A DNA stretch of 64,000 nt from Betaproteobacteria bacterium. GTDB taxonomy: Bacteria; Pseudomonadota; Gammaproteobacteria; Burkholderiales; SG8-39. The position numbers were made by a program, and so were the translations under genes. A model generated the notes under the pieces. The model saw only the letters and a program-made list of their open reading frames with translations, was not told where the DNA came from and ran no database searches. Each line of letters opens with the position of its first letter. Positions within the stretch are counted from its first letter, which is position 1. Of this stretch, positions 17,604-27,787 are shown one piece after another. The DNA is taken from assembly GCA_022340285.1 (NCBI GenBank), contig JAJDOG010000024.1, forward strand, positions 1 through 64,000, given 5' to 3'.

Positions 17604-20600
17604 TGGCTGAGGAGCGCAAGAAGCGTTACTGGTTGCGCGCGCTGGTCGTCCTCGCGCTGCTCGGCGGAATCCTCGCCGGCGGTCTGGCGTGGCTGGCGTC
17701 GAGTGAAACCGCCTTTGCCTGGGCGCTGGCACGACTCGAGACGATGAGCGGCGGCAGGCTGAAGGTGACGGGCGTGAAGGGTACGCTGTTCGGACCGATA
17801 TCGATCGACAGTATCGAATATGCCGATACTGACCTGCAGGTGCGGGCACGCGAGGTCCGACTCACCTGGTTTCCGTGGGCGCTGCTCGAGGATCGCCTCG
17901 CCTTCGGAACGACGTCGGCACAGCGTGTCTCGCTGCGCGTGCTCCCGACGGAAGGGACCGCGTCGATGCCCACATCCGTTGCGCTGCCCCTGCGCGTGAG
18001 CATCGATCGCGCTGCGGTCGGCGAGATGGAGATCGTGAGCGGCGAGTCCCGGCTCACGTTGCGCGACATCGCCCTGGCTTACGAAGGTGATTCGCGCGCG
18101 CACCACGTTCGCTCGCTGCGGGTCGCGACGGATTGGGGCTCCTTGGAGGCAACTGGCGAACTGAGTACCCGCGATCCATTCGCGCTCACCGCGAACGCGG
18201 TCTTCCGGCAAACGCCGAATCGGGTGGCGAAGCTCGCGCTGTCGGGCACGCTCGAGCGCATCGACGCGAAGTCCGAGGTGGAGCTCGACGACATTCGCGC
18301 GCAAGCCGAAGCGCTATTGCGGCCCTTCGACGCGCTCTGGCTCGAGAAGCTTGATGCCAGCGCGCGGGGCGTCGATCTTGCCCGTCTCGTCGAAGACGCC
18401 CCGGGAAGCGACGTCTCCGTATCGGTGAGCGCCGCCAGCCAAAACGCACAGAGCGTGGCGGGTACGTTGCAGGCGAGCAACGCTACGGCCGGGGCACTGG
18501 ACGAGGGACGCCTTCCCGCACGCGAAGTCCGGGTGGACTTCGTGACCGACCTTCGCACGGCACACCTGGACCCGATCGAGATCGAAATGTCCGGTAGCGG
18601 TCGTTTGACTGGATCGGGCGAGCTGGTCGACAGCCGCGCGACCCTTGCACTCGTCGCGCGAGCGATCAATCTGCAGGGCATTTATGCGCCCTTGCTAGCC
18701 ACCGCGCTCGACGGTCGGATCGACGCCTCGATCGCCGGTTCAGGAGAGATGTTACGTGCGGAACTGACGCAGGGACCGCTCGCGATTCATCTCGATGGCA
18801 CGCGCAGCGGTTCGGAGCTCGTGGTGCGCGAAGCACGTATCACCGCCCGCAGCGGTCGCGTCGAGGCAAGCGGCCGGCTGGCGCTGGATGGCGAAATGCC
18901 GGCGACGGCCGCAGCCACCTTCGTGGGATTCGATCCGTCGGAGTGGGGCAGCTTTCCGGCGGCGAGAGTGAATGGGGAGCTCGCGTTGCAAGGCGCGGTA
19001 GCGAGACGTTCCGGCGAGCTGTCGTTCAAGCTGACGCAAAGCCGGTTGAGAGATGTCAACGTCGCCGGACATGGACGGGCCCGCGTCACCGACGAGCGGA
19101 TCCATTCCGCGGACATGGTGCTGGAAGTCGGCGCGAATCGGTTCTCGGCGCGTGGCGCCTTTGGCGCCGCGGGCGATGTGCTCGCGTTCACCGTCGCCGC
19201 GCCGAAGCTTGTGCAGCTTGATCCGCGCCTGGAAGGCCGCCTGGATGTCTCGGCACGAGCAGGGGGCACTTGGCGCGCACCGCAAGTGAGCTTCACCGCG
19301 AGTGGCGTCGATCTTCGCGCGCAACAGGCCCTCGAGATCGGGGTGCTCGGTGCGAGCGGCGAATTCGAGTGGGTGCCCGGCGGCCCCCTGCAGATCAGTG
19401 CGGAAGCAGACAGCGTCACCGGCCGCGGCCTGACCGCAGACCGGATCACGCTGCACGCGAAAGGCACGCCGGCGCAGCATGCCATCGACGTGGCGGCCAC
19501 CGGAAAGTCGGCGGACTTCACGGCAAGGCTCGTTGGGGGCTGGCGCGCCGGACGCGGCTGGACGGGAACCCTGGCTTCCCTCGAGAATCGCGGTGCCTTG
19601 CCGATCTCGCTCGACTCCGCGTTGCAGCTCGACCTGTCGCCAGGGCGCGTCGTCGCCGGGCCGGCAACCTTGCGGGTCGGCGGCGGACGCGTCGCGCTCG
19701 GCGAGACGCGCGTGACGCCGGGCAATGTCGCGACGAGCGGCGATTTCGACTCGATGCCGGCCGCCCTGCTCGTCGCGCTGGCCGGAGCGGGCGAGTTCGT
19801 CGAATCATCGCTCGTTCTGGGCGGCAGCTGGCGCCTCGCCGCAACGCCGCGCCTGAATGGCAGGATTCGGATCGAGCGCCAGAGCGGCGACCTCGTCTTC
19901 AAGACCGATCCAAAGCTCGCGCTCGGGCTTTCGACGCTCGAGCTCGACGCGGGCTTGAAAGACGAACGCGCGACTGGGCGTCTGGTCGCGCAAGGTAGAG
20001 AGATCCTGCTCGACGTGCAAGGCGAGGCGCTTCCCGTCGGGACCGGCATCGAGGCCGGACTCGCACGCGACTCGCCCATATCGCTGGCGGCGCGGCTCGA
20101 CGTGCCGTCCCTGGCGCCGTTCGCGGCGCTGGTTCGCACGCGCGCGACTTTCGATGGCCGCGTGCGTGCGGATCTCACCGCTACGGGCACCCTGGGCCGT
20201 CCCGTGTGGCAGGGGCTTGTCAACGCAAATCGGGTTCGCATCCAGTCGCCGCCGCTCGGCATCGACTGGCACGATGGCGTGCTGCGCGCCGAGATCTCGG
20301 AAAACGCGGTTCGGGTCAGCGAGCTTTCGATTGCGGGTGGCGAGGGTCGCCTGACCGGTGATGGGCTGATGACGCGATCCGGCGAGGAGCAGACCGGACA
20401 GCTGAGCTGGCGCGCCGAGCGCTTCGCGGCATTGAACCGGCCCGACCGCAATCTGACGCTATCCGGCTCGGGAACGATTGTCGCCGAGGCGAAGCAGCTG
20501 ATGCTGCGCGGATCGCTGCGCGCGGATTCGGGACACTTCGAGTTCGATCCGGGCGACACGCTCGAACTGGGCGACGACGTGGTGGTCGTTGGCCGGACGC

Positions 20601-21337
20601 CTGGGCGAGAATCCGACACGTCCGCCGTGCGTCGGCTCCCGGTGCTGCTCGCGTTCGATCTCGACATGGGGAACAACCTCACCATTCGGGGCGCCGGCCT
20701 CGACGCGCAGCTCGTCGGCCGACTCAATGTGCGCAGCCTTCCTACGGGCCAGGTGCTCGGCGACGGCGTGATCCGGACGCGGCGCGGAGTGTTTCGAGCG
20801 TACGGGCAGCGCCTCGTGATCGAGCGCGGTCGCTTGATCTTCGACGGGCCGATCGAGAATCCGGCGGTCGACATCGCGGCCTGGCGACGCAATCAGGCCG
20901 TCGAAGCGGGCGTCGAGGTCAAGGGGCCGCTGCGCGCGCCGCTCATCCGCGTGGTATCCAACCCGCCGGTCTCCGAGAGCGAGCAGCTCGCGTGGCTGGT
21001 GCTCGGCAGACCTGCCGAATCCGGCGCCCAGGCGGACTATGCGGCGCTTCAAGTCGCTGCCGCGGCCCTGATCGGTGCGGCGAGCGGCAAACAGGAATCG
21101 TTGGCGAACCGTGTGGGTCTCGACGATATCGGCGTCGCGTCGGACCGGGAGGGAAGCCAGGCGGTCACGCTCGGCAAGCGCCTGAGCGATCGGATCTACG
21201 TGTCCTACGAGCAGTCGATCAATGCGGCACTTGCCGTGCTGCGGCTCGAGTATGCCCTGACGCGCCGTCTCTCGGCGCGCGCCGAAACCGGGACGCGCAG
21301 CGGAATGGATCTCTTCTACCGCTATTCGTTCGACTGA
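17603..21337 (+). CDS. tamB: TamB, inner-membrane-anchored translocation/assembly module subunit
   Basis: A 1244-residue AsmA-like/DUF490 protein. One N-terminal membrane anchor (LRALVVLALLGGILAGGLAWLA) is followed by a very long periplasmic beta-rich region of repeated short strands. The conserved TamB C-terminal domain contains GDGVIRTRRGVFRAYGQRL and LVLGRPAES. It works with TamA in outer-membrane protein insertion and probably in lipid transport across the periplasm. The tracked ORF starts at 17483, but ATG 17603 coincides with the tamA stop. Its end is five bases from the convergent phaZ stop. Confidence 0.93.
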   Translation: MAEERKKRYWLRALVVLALLGGILAGGLAWLASSETAFAWALARLETMSGGRLKVTGVKGTLFGPISIDSIEYADTDLQVRAREVRLTWFPWALLEDRLAFGTTSAQRVSLRVLPTEGTASMPTSVALPLRVSIDRAAVGEMEIVSGESRLTLRDIALAYEGDSRAHHVRSLRVATDWGSLEATGELSTRDPFALTANAVFRQTPNRVAKLALSGTLERIDAKSEVELDDIRAQAEALLRPFDALWLEKLDASARGVDLARLVEDAPGSDVSVSVSAASQNAQSVAGTLQASNATAGALDEGRLPAREVRVDFVTDLRTAHLDPIEIEMSGSGRLTGSGELVDSRATLALVARAINLQGIYAPLLATALDGRIDASIAGSGEMLRAELTQGPLAIHLDGTRSGSELVVREARITARSGRVEASGRLALDGEMPATAAATFVGFDPSEWGSFPAARVNGELALQGAVARRSGELSFKLTQSRLRDVNVAGHGRARVTDERIHSADMVLEVGANRFSARGAFGAAGDVLAFTVAAPKLVQLDPRLEGRLDVSARAGGTWRAPQVSFTASGVDLRAQQALEIGVLGASGEFEWVPGGPLQISAEADSVTGRGLTADRITLHAKGTPAQHAIDVAATGKSADFTARLVGGWRAGRGWTGTLASLENRGALPISLDSALQLDLSPGRVVAGPATLRVGGGRVALGETRVTPGNVATSGDFDSMPAALLVALAGAGEFVESSLVLGGSWRLAATPRLNGRIRIERQSGDLVFKTDPKLALGLSTLELDAGLKDERATGRLVAQGREILLDVQGEALPVGTGIEAGLARDSPISLAARLDVPSLAPFAALVRTRATFDGRVRADLTATGTLGRPVWQGLVNANRVRIQSPPLGIDWHDGVLRAEISENAVRVSELSIAGGEGRLTGDGLMTRSGEEQTGQLSWRAERFAALNRPDRNLTLSGSGTIVAEAKQLMLRGSLRADSGHFEFDPGDTLELGDDVVVVGRTPGRESDTSAVRRLPVLLAFDLDMGNNLTIRGAGLDAQLVGRLNVRSLPTGQVLGDGVIRTRRGVFRAYGQRLVIERGRLIFDGPIENPAVDIAAWRRNQAVEAGVEVKGPLRAPLIRVVSNPPVSESEQLAWLVLGRPAESGAQADYAALQVAAAALIGAASGKQESLANRVGLDDIGVASDREGSQAVTLGKRLSDRIYVSYEQSINAALAVLRLEYALTRRLSARAETGTRSGMDLFYRYSFD

Positions 21338-21349
21338 TCGGTTCAGTCG
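21331..21349. terminator. Hairpin spanning both stop codons of tamB and phaZ
   Basis: CGACTGA, a five-base loop TCGGT, and TCAGTCG form a perfect 7-bp stem. Each arm contains the stop codon of one of the two convergent genes. It could act as a bidirectional terminator, but no U-tract follows on either strand, so the call is tentative. Confidence 0.3.
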
Positions 21350-22560
21350 TAGCGACGGATGAACTTGCCCACCCGCGGCGCGATGGTCTCGCGCCACTTC
21401 CGACCGCTGAAGATGCCGTAGTGCCCCACGTTGGGCACCAGGTAGTGCTCGCGCCGGCGTGCCGGAATGTTCGCGCAGAGTGCGTGGGCGGCCTCGGTCT
21501 GGCCGTTGCCCGAAATGTCGTCCAGCTCGCCTTCGATGGTGAGGAGCGCCGTGCGGCTGATCGCTGCGGGATTCACCAGCTCGCCACGCACCCGCCAGCG
21601 TCCCTGTGGCAGGTCGAAATCCTGAAAGACCGTGCGAATCGTGTCCAGATAGAACTCGGCCGGGAGATCGAGAACCGCGTTGTACTCGTCGTAGAACCGG
21701 CGGTGGGCCGCGGCGCTCTCGCCATCGCCCTCGATCAGATGGTGGAAATAATCCCAGTGCGCATCCGCGTGCCGCGAGGGATTCATGCCGACGAAGCCGA
21801 GCCACTGGAGGAAGCCCGGGTAGACGCGCCGCATGAATCCGGGGTACTTCGCGGGAACACGTTGGATCAGCGCGCGCTCGAACCACACGAACGGCTTGCG
21901 CGTCGCGAGCCCGTTCACGGCGGTGGGACTGCGTCGGGCGTCGATCGGACCGCCCATCATGACCATGGTGCGCGGCCAGACCGACTCGCCCGCGGCAGCC
22001 ATCAGCGACACCGCTGCGAGCACGGGCACCGTGGGCTGGCACACCGAGATGACGTGCACGTCCGGTCCGAGGTACCGGATGAACTCGCGCACGTAATCCA
22101 CGTAGTCGTCGAGATGAAAGTGCCCTTCGGCCAGCGGCACCATCTTGGCATCGGCCCAGTCGGTCAGGTAGACGTCGTGATCCGGAAGGAGCGCCCTCAC
22201 GGTGTCGCGCAGCAACGTAGCGAAATGTCCGGAGAGCGGCGCGACGACAAGCACCTTCGGATCGCTGCGTCGGGCCGCCCGCTCGAAATGCAGCAATGTG
22301 CAGAACGGCTTCTTCAGCGCCGCCCGCTCGGTGACCGCGACATCAGTGCCCCGAATGACCGTGCGGCTCAGTCCGAACGCGGGCTTCTCGTAGCGGCGGG
22401 TCAGGCGCTGCATCAGATCCGCACCAGCGGTGACGCGGTCCGCCAGCGGGTGGTAGGAGAGTGGGCTGAACGGATGGCTGAACAGCTCGTGGTTCGTTCG
22501 CGCCAGCACGTGCCACGGTTCGAGCAGCGCATGGTGGAGCTCGTGCAAGTCGTAGAGCAT
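21343..22560 (-). CDS. phaZ: Intracellular polyhydroxyalkanoate (PHB) depolymerase
   Basis: A 405-residue cytosolic enzyme that mobilises native PHB granules. It starts with the family N-terminus MLYDLHELHHALLEPWH, and the nucleophile is Cys near residue 175 in ISVCQPTVP. That matches the Cys-type lipase box of Ralstonia PhaZa1 rather than a GxSxG Ser. The C-terminal His segment (LVPNVGHYGIFSGRKWR) is present. A GGGGGA Shine-Dalgarno lies about 8 bases before the ATG. No phaC synthase or phasin is in the window, so PHB synthesis genes must be elsewhere. Confidence 0.95.
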   Translation of the reverse strand: MLYDLHELHHALLEPWHVLARTNHELFSHPFSPLSYHPLADRVTAGADLMQRLTRRYEKPAFGLSRTVIRGTDVAVTERAALKKPFCTLLHFERAARRSDPKVLVVAPLSGHFATLLRDTVRALLPDHDVYLTDWADAKMVPLAEGHFHLDDYVDYVREFIRYLGPDVHVISVCQPTVPVLAAVSLMAAAGESVWPRTMVMMGGPIDARRSPTAVNGLATRKPFVWFERALIQRVPAKYPGFMRRVYPGFLQWLGFVGMNPSRHADAHWDYFHHLIEGDGESAAAHRRFYDEYNAVLDLPAEFYLDTIRTVFQDFDLPQGRWRVRGELVNPAAISRTALLTIEGELDDISGNGQTEAAHALCANIPARRREHYLVPNVGHYGIFSGRKWRETIAPRVGKFIRRYD

Positions 22561-22667
22561 CGCGTGTCCCCCTGGGTCGATATAACCGACCGGTTACAAG
22601 CTTTGCACGGTTTATACCAGAATTGCTGCACTGCCGCATCGCCGCTGGACAGTCACTGTGCAGAAGG

Positions 22668-23588
22668 TCATGCGGCCCGCGTAACTACCCGGCGGATATA
22701 GAGATTATTCGCCGCAAGCGCACCGACCACGAGCACCGCGCCGGCCAACTCGATGACCGTGAAGCGGTGGCCCTGGGCGATCCGGATGGCGAACGTGACG
22801 ATCGGGACGAGATTGCCGAACAGCACCGCGTTCAGCGGCCCGATCAGCCGGATCCCGTTGTTCCAGAACAGGACGCCGATGAACGCGGTAAGAAACGTCA
22901 GGAACGCCAGCTGCCAGCCGACGGGCGCGATCGAGCTCGCGGTGGGCAGCTGGACGACGCCGAGCGCGGTCACCCCGAGCGCGACCGCGACCAGCCCGAT
23001 GGCTCCCGGGATGCAGGTGAGCGCCGTGTAGCGCAGCGCGCTCCAGCCGGAAAATTTTACGACCCCCATGATGTACGCGACCCAGCTCGACGCGCCCAGA
23101 AACACGAGCGCGTCACCGAACAGCGTTCCGCCGGCCACCGCCGAGGCGACGTCGCCCTTGGTGATCACGAGGATGACGCCGAGGAGCGCGAGCGTCATGC
23201 ACACCAGCGTGAAACGGGCCGGCCGGACACCGCGCCACGCCCAGTGCACGATGGCGGTCAGCGGCGCCTGCAGCGCCATGATGATCGCCGCGTGCGCGGC
23301 AGCCGTGTGCTGCATGCCCCCGAACGTGAAGAGATTGAAGCCGCCGAATCCGACACATCCGACGAGTACGGCGACGCCCATCTTTCCTTCGTAGGTGAGC
23401 GCTCGCCGCCCTTCCACGACCCACAGAACGACGGCAAAGAGCGGCGCGACGACCACGTAGCGCAACGCGCCCAGCCAGTAGGGGTCGATGCGTGTGACCG
23501 CGTCCTTGCCGATCGGGAACGTCGCACCCCAGACCAATACGGTCACGGCGAGCAGCGCGACGCCCTTAACGATGCGATCTTGGGTCAA
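22668..23588 (-). CDS. DMT-superfamily (EamA) transporter
   Basis: A 306-residue inner-membrane protein with about ten hydrophobic segments in two EamA repeats (start region VALLAVTVLVWGATFPIG). The substrate is unknown. The only in-frame start before the first membrane segment is TTG at 23588, without a clear Shine-Dalgarno, so the N-terminus is uncertain. It lies 80 bases downstream of fadD on the same strand, and cotranscription is possible. Confidence 0.82.
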   Translation of the reverse strand: MTQDRIVKGVALLAVTVLVWGATFPIGKDAVTRIDPYWLGALRYVVVAPLFAVVLWVVEGRRALTYEGKMGVAVLVGCVGFGGFNLFTFGGMQHTAAAHAAIIMALQAPLTAIVHWAWRGVRPARFTLVCMTLALLGVILVITKGDVASAVAGGTLFGDALVFLGASSWVAYIMGVVKFSGWSALRYTALTCIPGAIGLVAVALGVTALGVVQLPTASSIAPVGWQLAFLTFLTAFIGVLFWNNGIRLIGPLNAVLFGNLVPIVTFAIRIAQGHRFTVIELAGAVLVVGALAANNLYIRRVVTRAA

Positions 23589-23668
23589 GTTGGCGCGGGG
23601 TGAGAAGGAATGTGGCCGGCGATTTCACCGCTTCGCCGCTGCGGCTCTCTCCCGCTCGACCCGCGACG

Positions 23669-25351
23669 TCACGCCGCCTTCTTGCGTTTGGCGAGCTCCT
23701 CGTCGCGCAGCGCGCGGCGCAGGATCTTTCCGACGTTGGTCTTGGGAAGCTCGTCGCGAAACTCGATAAAGCGCGGCCGCTTGTAGCCGGTGAGGTGCTC
23801 CTCGCAGTGCTTGCGCAGCACGGCCTCCGTGAGCGTGGCGTCCTTCCTCACCACGAAGAGCTTGACGACCTCTCCGGACTTCTCGTCCGGCACGCCGATC
23901 ACCGCACACTCCAGCACGGCGGGGTGGGCCGCCACGACGCCTTCGACCTCGTTCGGGTACACGTTGAACCCGGATACGAGCACCATGTCCTTCTTGCGGT
24001 CCACGATGCGCACGTAGCCCTTGTCATCCATGTAGCCGATATCGCCGGTCGCGAAGTACCCGTCCTTGTCGATCGACTTTGCGGTGTCTTCCGGGCGCTG
24101 CCAGTAGCCCTTCATCACCTGTGGGCCCTTGATGCAGATCTCGCCGACTTCGTTCAGCGGCAGGGCCTGGCCGTCCTCGCCCTTGATCGCGACCTCTGTG
24201 GACGGGACGGGCAGACCGATCGCGCCGCTGTATTCCGCCAGATCCAGCGGGTTGGCGGTGGCGACGGGGGAGGTCTCTGTCAGGCCGTAGCCTTCGACGA
24301 GCACCTTGCCCGTGACCTGCTTCCAGCGCTCGGCGACAGCCTTCTGGACGGCCATGCCGCCGCCGATCGAAAACTTGAGGTTCGAGAAGTCGAGCTTCGC
24401 GAAATCGGGATCGTTGAGCAGCCCGTTGAAAAGCGTGTTGACGCCCGTGATGGCGTTGAACTTGTGCTTCGTGAGCTCCTTGACGAACCCGGGAATGTCC
24501 CGCGGGTTCGTGATGAGGACGTTGCAGCCCCCGAGCTTCATGAAGACGAGACAGTTCGCGGTGAGGCAGAAGATATGGTAGAGCGGCAGCGGCGCGATCA
24601 CGGTGATGCTCTCGTCGCCGAGCACCGGCGCGAACCACGCGGACGTCTGCTCGAGGTTTGCAATGATGTTGCGATGGAGCAGCATGGCGCCTTTCGCGAC
24701 GCCGGTCGTGCCTCCGGTGTACTGGAGAAACGCGATGTCGTCGGGTCCGATCTCGACGCGCTTCAGCTCGCGCTGCGCTCCCTGCGCGAGCGCCACGTTG
24801 AAACGGATCGATCCGGGCAGGTCATAGGCGGGAACCATCTTCTTCACGTGGCGCACGACGAAATTCACGATCACGCCCTTCAGTCCCAGCATGTCACCGA
24901 GCGATGCGACGACGATGTGCTTGACCGAAGTGTTCTTGACGATCTGCTGGAGCGTGGTCCCGAAGTTCTCGAGGATCACGATCACTTCCGCACCCGAATC
25001 CTTGAGCTGATGCTCCAGCTCGCGCGGCGTGTAGAGCGGGTTGACGTTGACGACGGTATAGCCTGCGCGCAGCGCGCCGAAGATACATACCGGGTACTGC
25101 AGCACGTTCGGCATCATGAGCGCAACGCGCGCGCCCTTTGCGAGGCCCATCGATTGGAGCCATGCCCCGAAATCGCGCGAATGCTTTTCCAGTTCGCGGA
25201 ACGTGATCGTCCTGCCCATGTTGTGATAGGCCGGACGCTCGGCGTACTTCTGCACGCTTTCATCGAAGACTGCACCCACCGACTTGTAGCGATTGGCGTC
25301 GATCTCGGCCGGCACACCCTTTGGGTAACTCTTGAGCCAGACCTTTTCCAT
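23669..25351 (-). CDS. fadD: Long-chain fatty acid-CoA ligase
   Basis: A 560-residue AMP-forming acyl-CoA synthetase that activates long-chain fatty acids for beta-oxidation at the inner membrane. The ATP/AMP signature [18 protein letters not shown] is near residue 210, YGLTETSP near 355, and the [22 protein letters not shown] hinge region follows. The C-terminal catalytic Lys region is [21 protein letters not shown] precedes the ATG. It lies in a co-directional run with phaZ and an enoyl-CoA hydratase, which fits lipid and PHB carbon use. Confidence 0.95.
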   Translation of the reverse strand: MEKVWLKSYPKGVPAEIDANRYKSVGAVFDESVQKYAERPAYHNMGRTITFRELEKHSRDFGAWLQSMGLAKGARVALMMPNVLQYPVCIFGALRAGYTVVNVNPLYTPRELEHQLKDSGAEVIVILENFGTTLQQIVKNTSVKHIVVASLGDMLGLKGVIVNFVVRHVKKMVPAYDLPGSIRFNVALAQGAQRELKRVEIGPDDIAFLQYTGGTTGVAKGAMLLHRNIIANLEQTSAWFAPVLGDESITVIAPLPLYHIFCLTANCLVFMKLGGCNVLITNPRDIPGFVKELTKHKFNAITGVNTLFNGLLNDPDFAKLDFSNLKFSIGGGMAVQKAVAERWKQVTGKVLVEGYGLTETSPVATANPLDLAEYSGAIGLPVPSTEVAIKGEDGQALPLNEVGEICIKGPQVMKGYWQRPEDTAKSIDKDGYFATGDIGYMDDKGYVRIVDRKKDMVLVSGFNVYPNEVEGVVAAHPAVLECAVIGVPDEKSGEVVKLFVVRKDATLTEAVLRKHCEEHLTGYKRPRFIEFRDELPKTNVGKILRRALRDEELAKRKKAA

Positions 25352-25476
25352 TGATCCCTCCTCCTGTGGGCTCGCGGGTGCTTGGCCGGCAGACGCCGAT
25401 CCCTCCGGCGCGCAGGCGGGTCATTCTACTTGACAGACGGGCCGGCAGTCTTCGCCAGGGGGGGCCAGTCCAGGAA

Positions 25477-26439
25477 CTACTGGCGGGCCGGCGGCAGGTG
25501 ATACCGGCGGAAGAAGCGCCAAATTTCCTCGTTCGCGTCGATCACGTCCGTGCCGGGTCCGAGCAGCCGCGGCAGAAAATCAAGCTCGCCTCCCGGCCAC
25601 ACGTGACCGGCCCCGGTGAGCTGCCACAGCGCGACCTCGGTCCCGTCCCGGCAGCCCGTGTATACGTAGAGCCGGGCCGTGTGATCGGCGCTTTGCGTCC
25701 CGGGCGTCCCGTGACGTTCGTCCCGCAGTTCGGCCTTCGGGTTGCATCCGCCGAACGCGGCCCATTCCGAAAGCGTCTCTTCGACAGGCCGATGCCGCAC
25801 CCGGACGTTGGTGAACGGGAACGGCGGACCGAGCCCGCCTCGATAAAGCGCCCGCGGGTCGTCGATGCTGTGCACGTGGAGGATCGGCACCATGCGCTTT
25901 GCGTGGAACCGTGGCATTGCGCTGGCGCCCCCCACCGGGGCAATCGCCGCGATGCGATCGGATAGTTCGGCCGCCAGCCGGTAGCTCATCATGGCGCCGT
26001 TCGACAACCCGGTGGCATAGATCCGCGCGCTATCGACCGGCAGACGCCTGGCCAGCTCGTCGAGCAGCGCGCGCACGTACCCGACGTCGTCGGTGCCCTG
26101 CCGAACGGCGATTCCGCAACACGTTCCCGCGTTCCAGGTCAGCAGGCTGTCCTGCAGCATCCCGGTGCCGTTCGGGTACACGACGATGAATCCCTCGCGA
26201 TCCGCGATGGCGTCCATGTGCGAGTAGCGCTGCTGGCTCACCGCATTGCCACCGCCACCGTGAAAATTCAGCACGACGGGCAACGGTCGCCCCTCCGCCA
26301 CCTGGGGCGGCACGTTCACCAAGGCCGTGCGCTTCAAGCCATCGTGCCGCACGGTGATGTTGATGACGCCGCCAGCGGCACGTGCCGGAAGCGACGCATG
26401 GAGTCCAAGCAGGATGGCGATCAGGAATCGGATAACCAC
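25477..26439 (-). CDS. Secreted esterase, PHB depolymerase/feruloyl esterase (LpqC-like) family
   Basis: A 320-residue alpha/beta hydrolase with a Sec signal (VIRFLIAILLGLHASLPARA). It shows the oxyanion-loop motif LNFHGGGGN, a Cys pair (NAGTCCGIA), the nucleophile box GLSNGAM and a late His in TGAGHVWPGG. This is the CE1/PHB-depolymerase-type fold, so ester hydrolysis outside the cytoplasm is likely; the natural substrate is unknown. The track fuses it to the antisense of the upstream MFS gene (25477..27702). I place the start at GTG 26439, 17 bases after the MFS stop, which suggests cotranscription with that transporter. Confidence 0.82.
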   Translation of the reverse strand: MVIRFLIAILLGLHASLPARAAGGVINITVRHDGLKRTALVNVPPQVAEGRPLPVVLNFHGGGGNAVSQQRYSHMDAIADREGFIVVYPNGTGMLQDSLLTWNAGTCCGIAVRQGTDDVGYVRALLDELARRLPVDSARIYATGLSNGAMMSYRLAAELSDRIAAIAPVGGASAMPRFHAKRMVPILHVHSIDDPRALYRGGLGPPFPFTNVRVRHRPVEETLSEWAAFGGCNPKAELRDERHGTPGTQSADHTARLYVYTGCRDGTEVALWQLTGAGHVWPGGELDFLPRLLGPGTDVIDANEEIWRFFRRYHLPPARQ

Positions 26440-26456
26440 GCCAAGAGTCTGCCCTA

Positions 26457-27662
26457 TCAGCGCGGCGACCTCCAGCGCAGCGCGAGCGGCGCGAGCACCG
26501 CGCCGACGCCGAGCGTGGCATACGCCATCCCCCACGCGATCGCCGGCCCCCCCGTGCCCGCGACATCCAGCGCGGCCCCGAACACAAGCGGCGCAACGAA
26601 ACCGGCACCGAATCCAAGCGTCGAATGGAGCGCGAGCGCAGTTCCTTTCACCGCGGGATCGGCAGCCTGCACGAGGCCGGCGGTGAGCGTCGATGAATCG
26701 CTCATCACGAGCGCCATGTGCAGGATGGCGAGCAACAGCAACACGTACCACGGCGCGCCGATCAGAAAACCGAACGCGCAGGTGATCAGTCCCGATGCGG
26801 TCATGCAGACGCGTATCACACGCGGACGGCCCGAGCGCATCGCCACCTCGTTGCCGAATATGCTCGCGAGCGGCGCGAGCATGTTCGCGATCGCCGCGAT
26901 CGCGATCGGGCCCAACGGCCACGTCGCGCCGTGCTCGCCTTGCGCCCGCGCAAGAAACGCCACCATCCAGGAACGCGTTCCGAACAGCTCCCAGCAGTGC
27001 ACGGCATACCCGAGGATGAAAGCCATCGCCACGCGCTGGCGCAGGACGGGACGGAAATCGAGCAGCCGGGGCCGGTGCACGGCGGCATGCGGCGTGCGCC
27101 GCGGCAGTCCCGCAACCACCATGGCGCCCGCGATGGGTGGACCGATCCCCGCGACGAGGAAGGCGTCGCGCCACCCTACTAGCTCCGCGACCATGCCGGC
27201 GAGCATCACGGAGCCGGCCATGCCGACGCCGAAGATCGCGGTGTAGAAGGAGATTGCGCGGCCCTGCGCCTTGCCTTCGGTGTTGTCGGTGAGCGCCCGC
27301 AGGCCGGGCATGTAGGTTCCCGCGACGCCCGCGCCCACGAGCAGCTGAAAGGCTGCCCCGCTGACGGGCCCCTGCGCAAGCAATCCGAATCCCGCGCTGC
27401 CGGCACCGGCCACGAGGCTCGATGCGAAATAGACGCGACGCGCATCGATCCGGTCGGTCAGACTGGTCAGTATCGGGACGGCGATCATGTAGCCGGCGAA
27501 GAAGAGCCCCGACAGCAGGCCCGCTTCGGCCCCGCTCATCGCCCACGCGGCGCGCAGCTCGGGCAGCAGCGCGGGATAGGTCGAGAAGCCAGCCAGGCTC
27601 AGGATGTGCGCGACGCACATCCACGCGATCACCCTCCAAGCACGCGTATGGAGAACCTTCAT
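26457..27662 (-). CDS. MFS transporter
   Basis: A 401-residue major facilitator with about 12 membrane segments; the segment between TM2 and TM3 reads TSLTDRIDARRVYFAS, a degenerate MFS loop. The substrate is not identifiable. The track uses TTG 27668; ATG 27662 two codons later is preferred. It is followed within 17 bases by the secreted esterase, so the transporter may handle that enzyme's product, which is speculation from context. Confidence 0.82.
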   Translation of the reverse strand: MKVLHTRAWRVIAWMCVAHILSLAGFSTYPALLPELRAAWAMSGAEAGLLSGLFFAGYMIAVPILTSLTDRIDARRVYFASSLVAGAGSAGFGLLAQGPVSGAAFQLLVGAGVAGTYMPGLRALTDNTEGKAQGRAISFYTAIFGVGMAGSVMLAGMVAELVGWRDAFLVAGIGPPIAGAMVVAGLPRRTPHAAVHRPRLLDFRPVLRQRVAMAFILGYAVHCWELFGTRSWMVAFLARAQGEHGATWPLGPIAIAAIANMLAPLASIFGNEVAMRSGRPRVIRVCMTASGLITCAFGFLIGAPWYVLLLLAILHMALVMSDSSTLTAGLVQAADPAVKGTALALHSTLGFGAGFVAPLVFGAALDVAGTGGPAIAWGMAYATLGVGAVLAPLALRWRSPR

Positions 27663-27787
27663 CGCCAAGAAAGAAGCGAGAAGGGAAGACCTTGAGAAGC
27701 ATTCACGGTGTTCAGTTCAGCGGGAAGGAGGGTAACGGGAGGAAACCAGGCGGTTTCCTCCTGTTCGTAACCCATGGGTTTCGCCTT

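Noticed and set aside
25477-27702. 741-residue minus-strand ORF as a fused transporter-esterase
   Set aside because: The N-terminal part is an out-of-frame reading of the MFS gene. The esterase starts at GTG 26439 with its own signal peptide.
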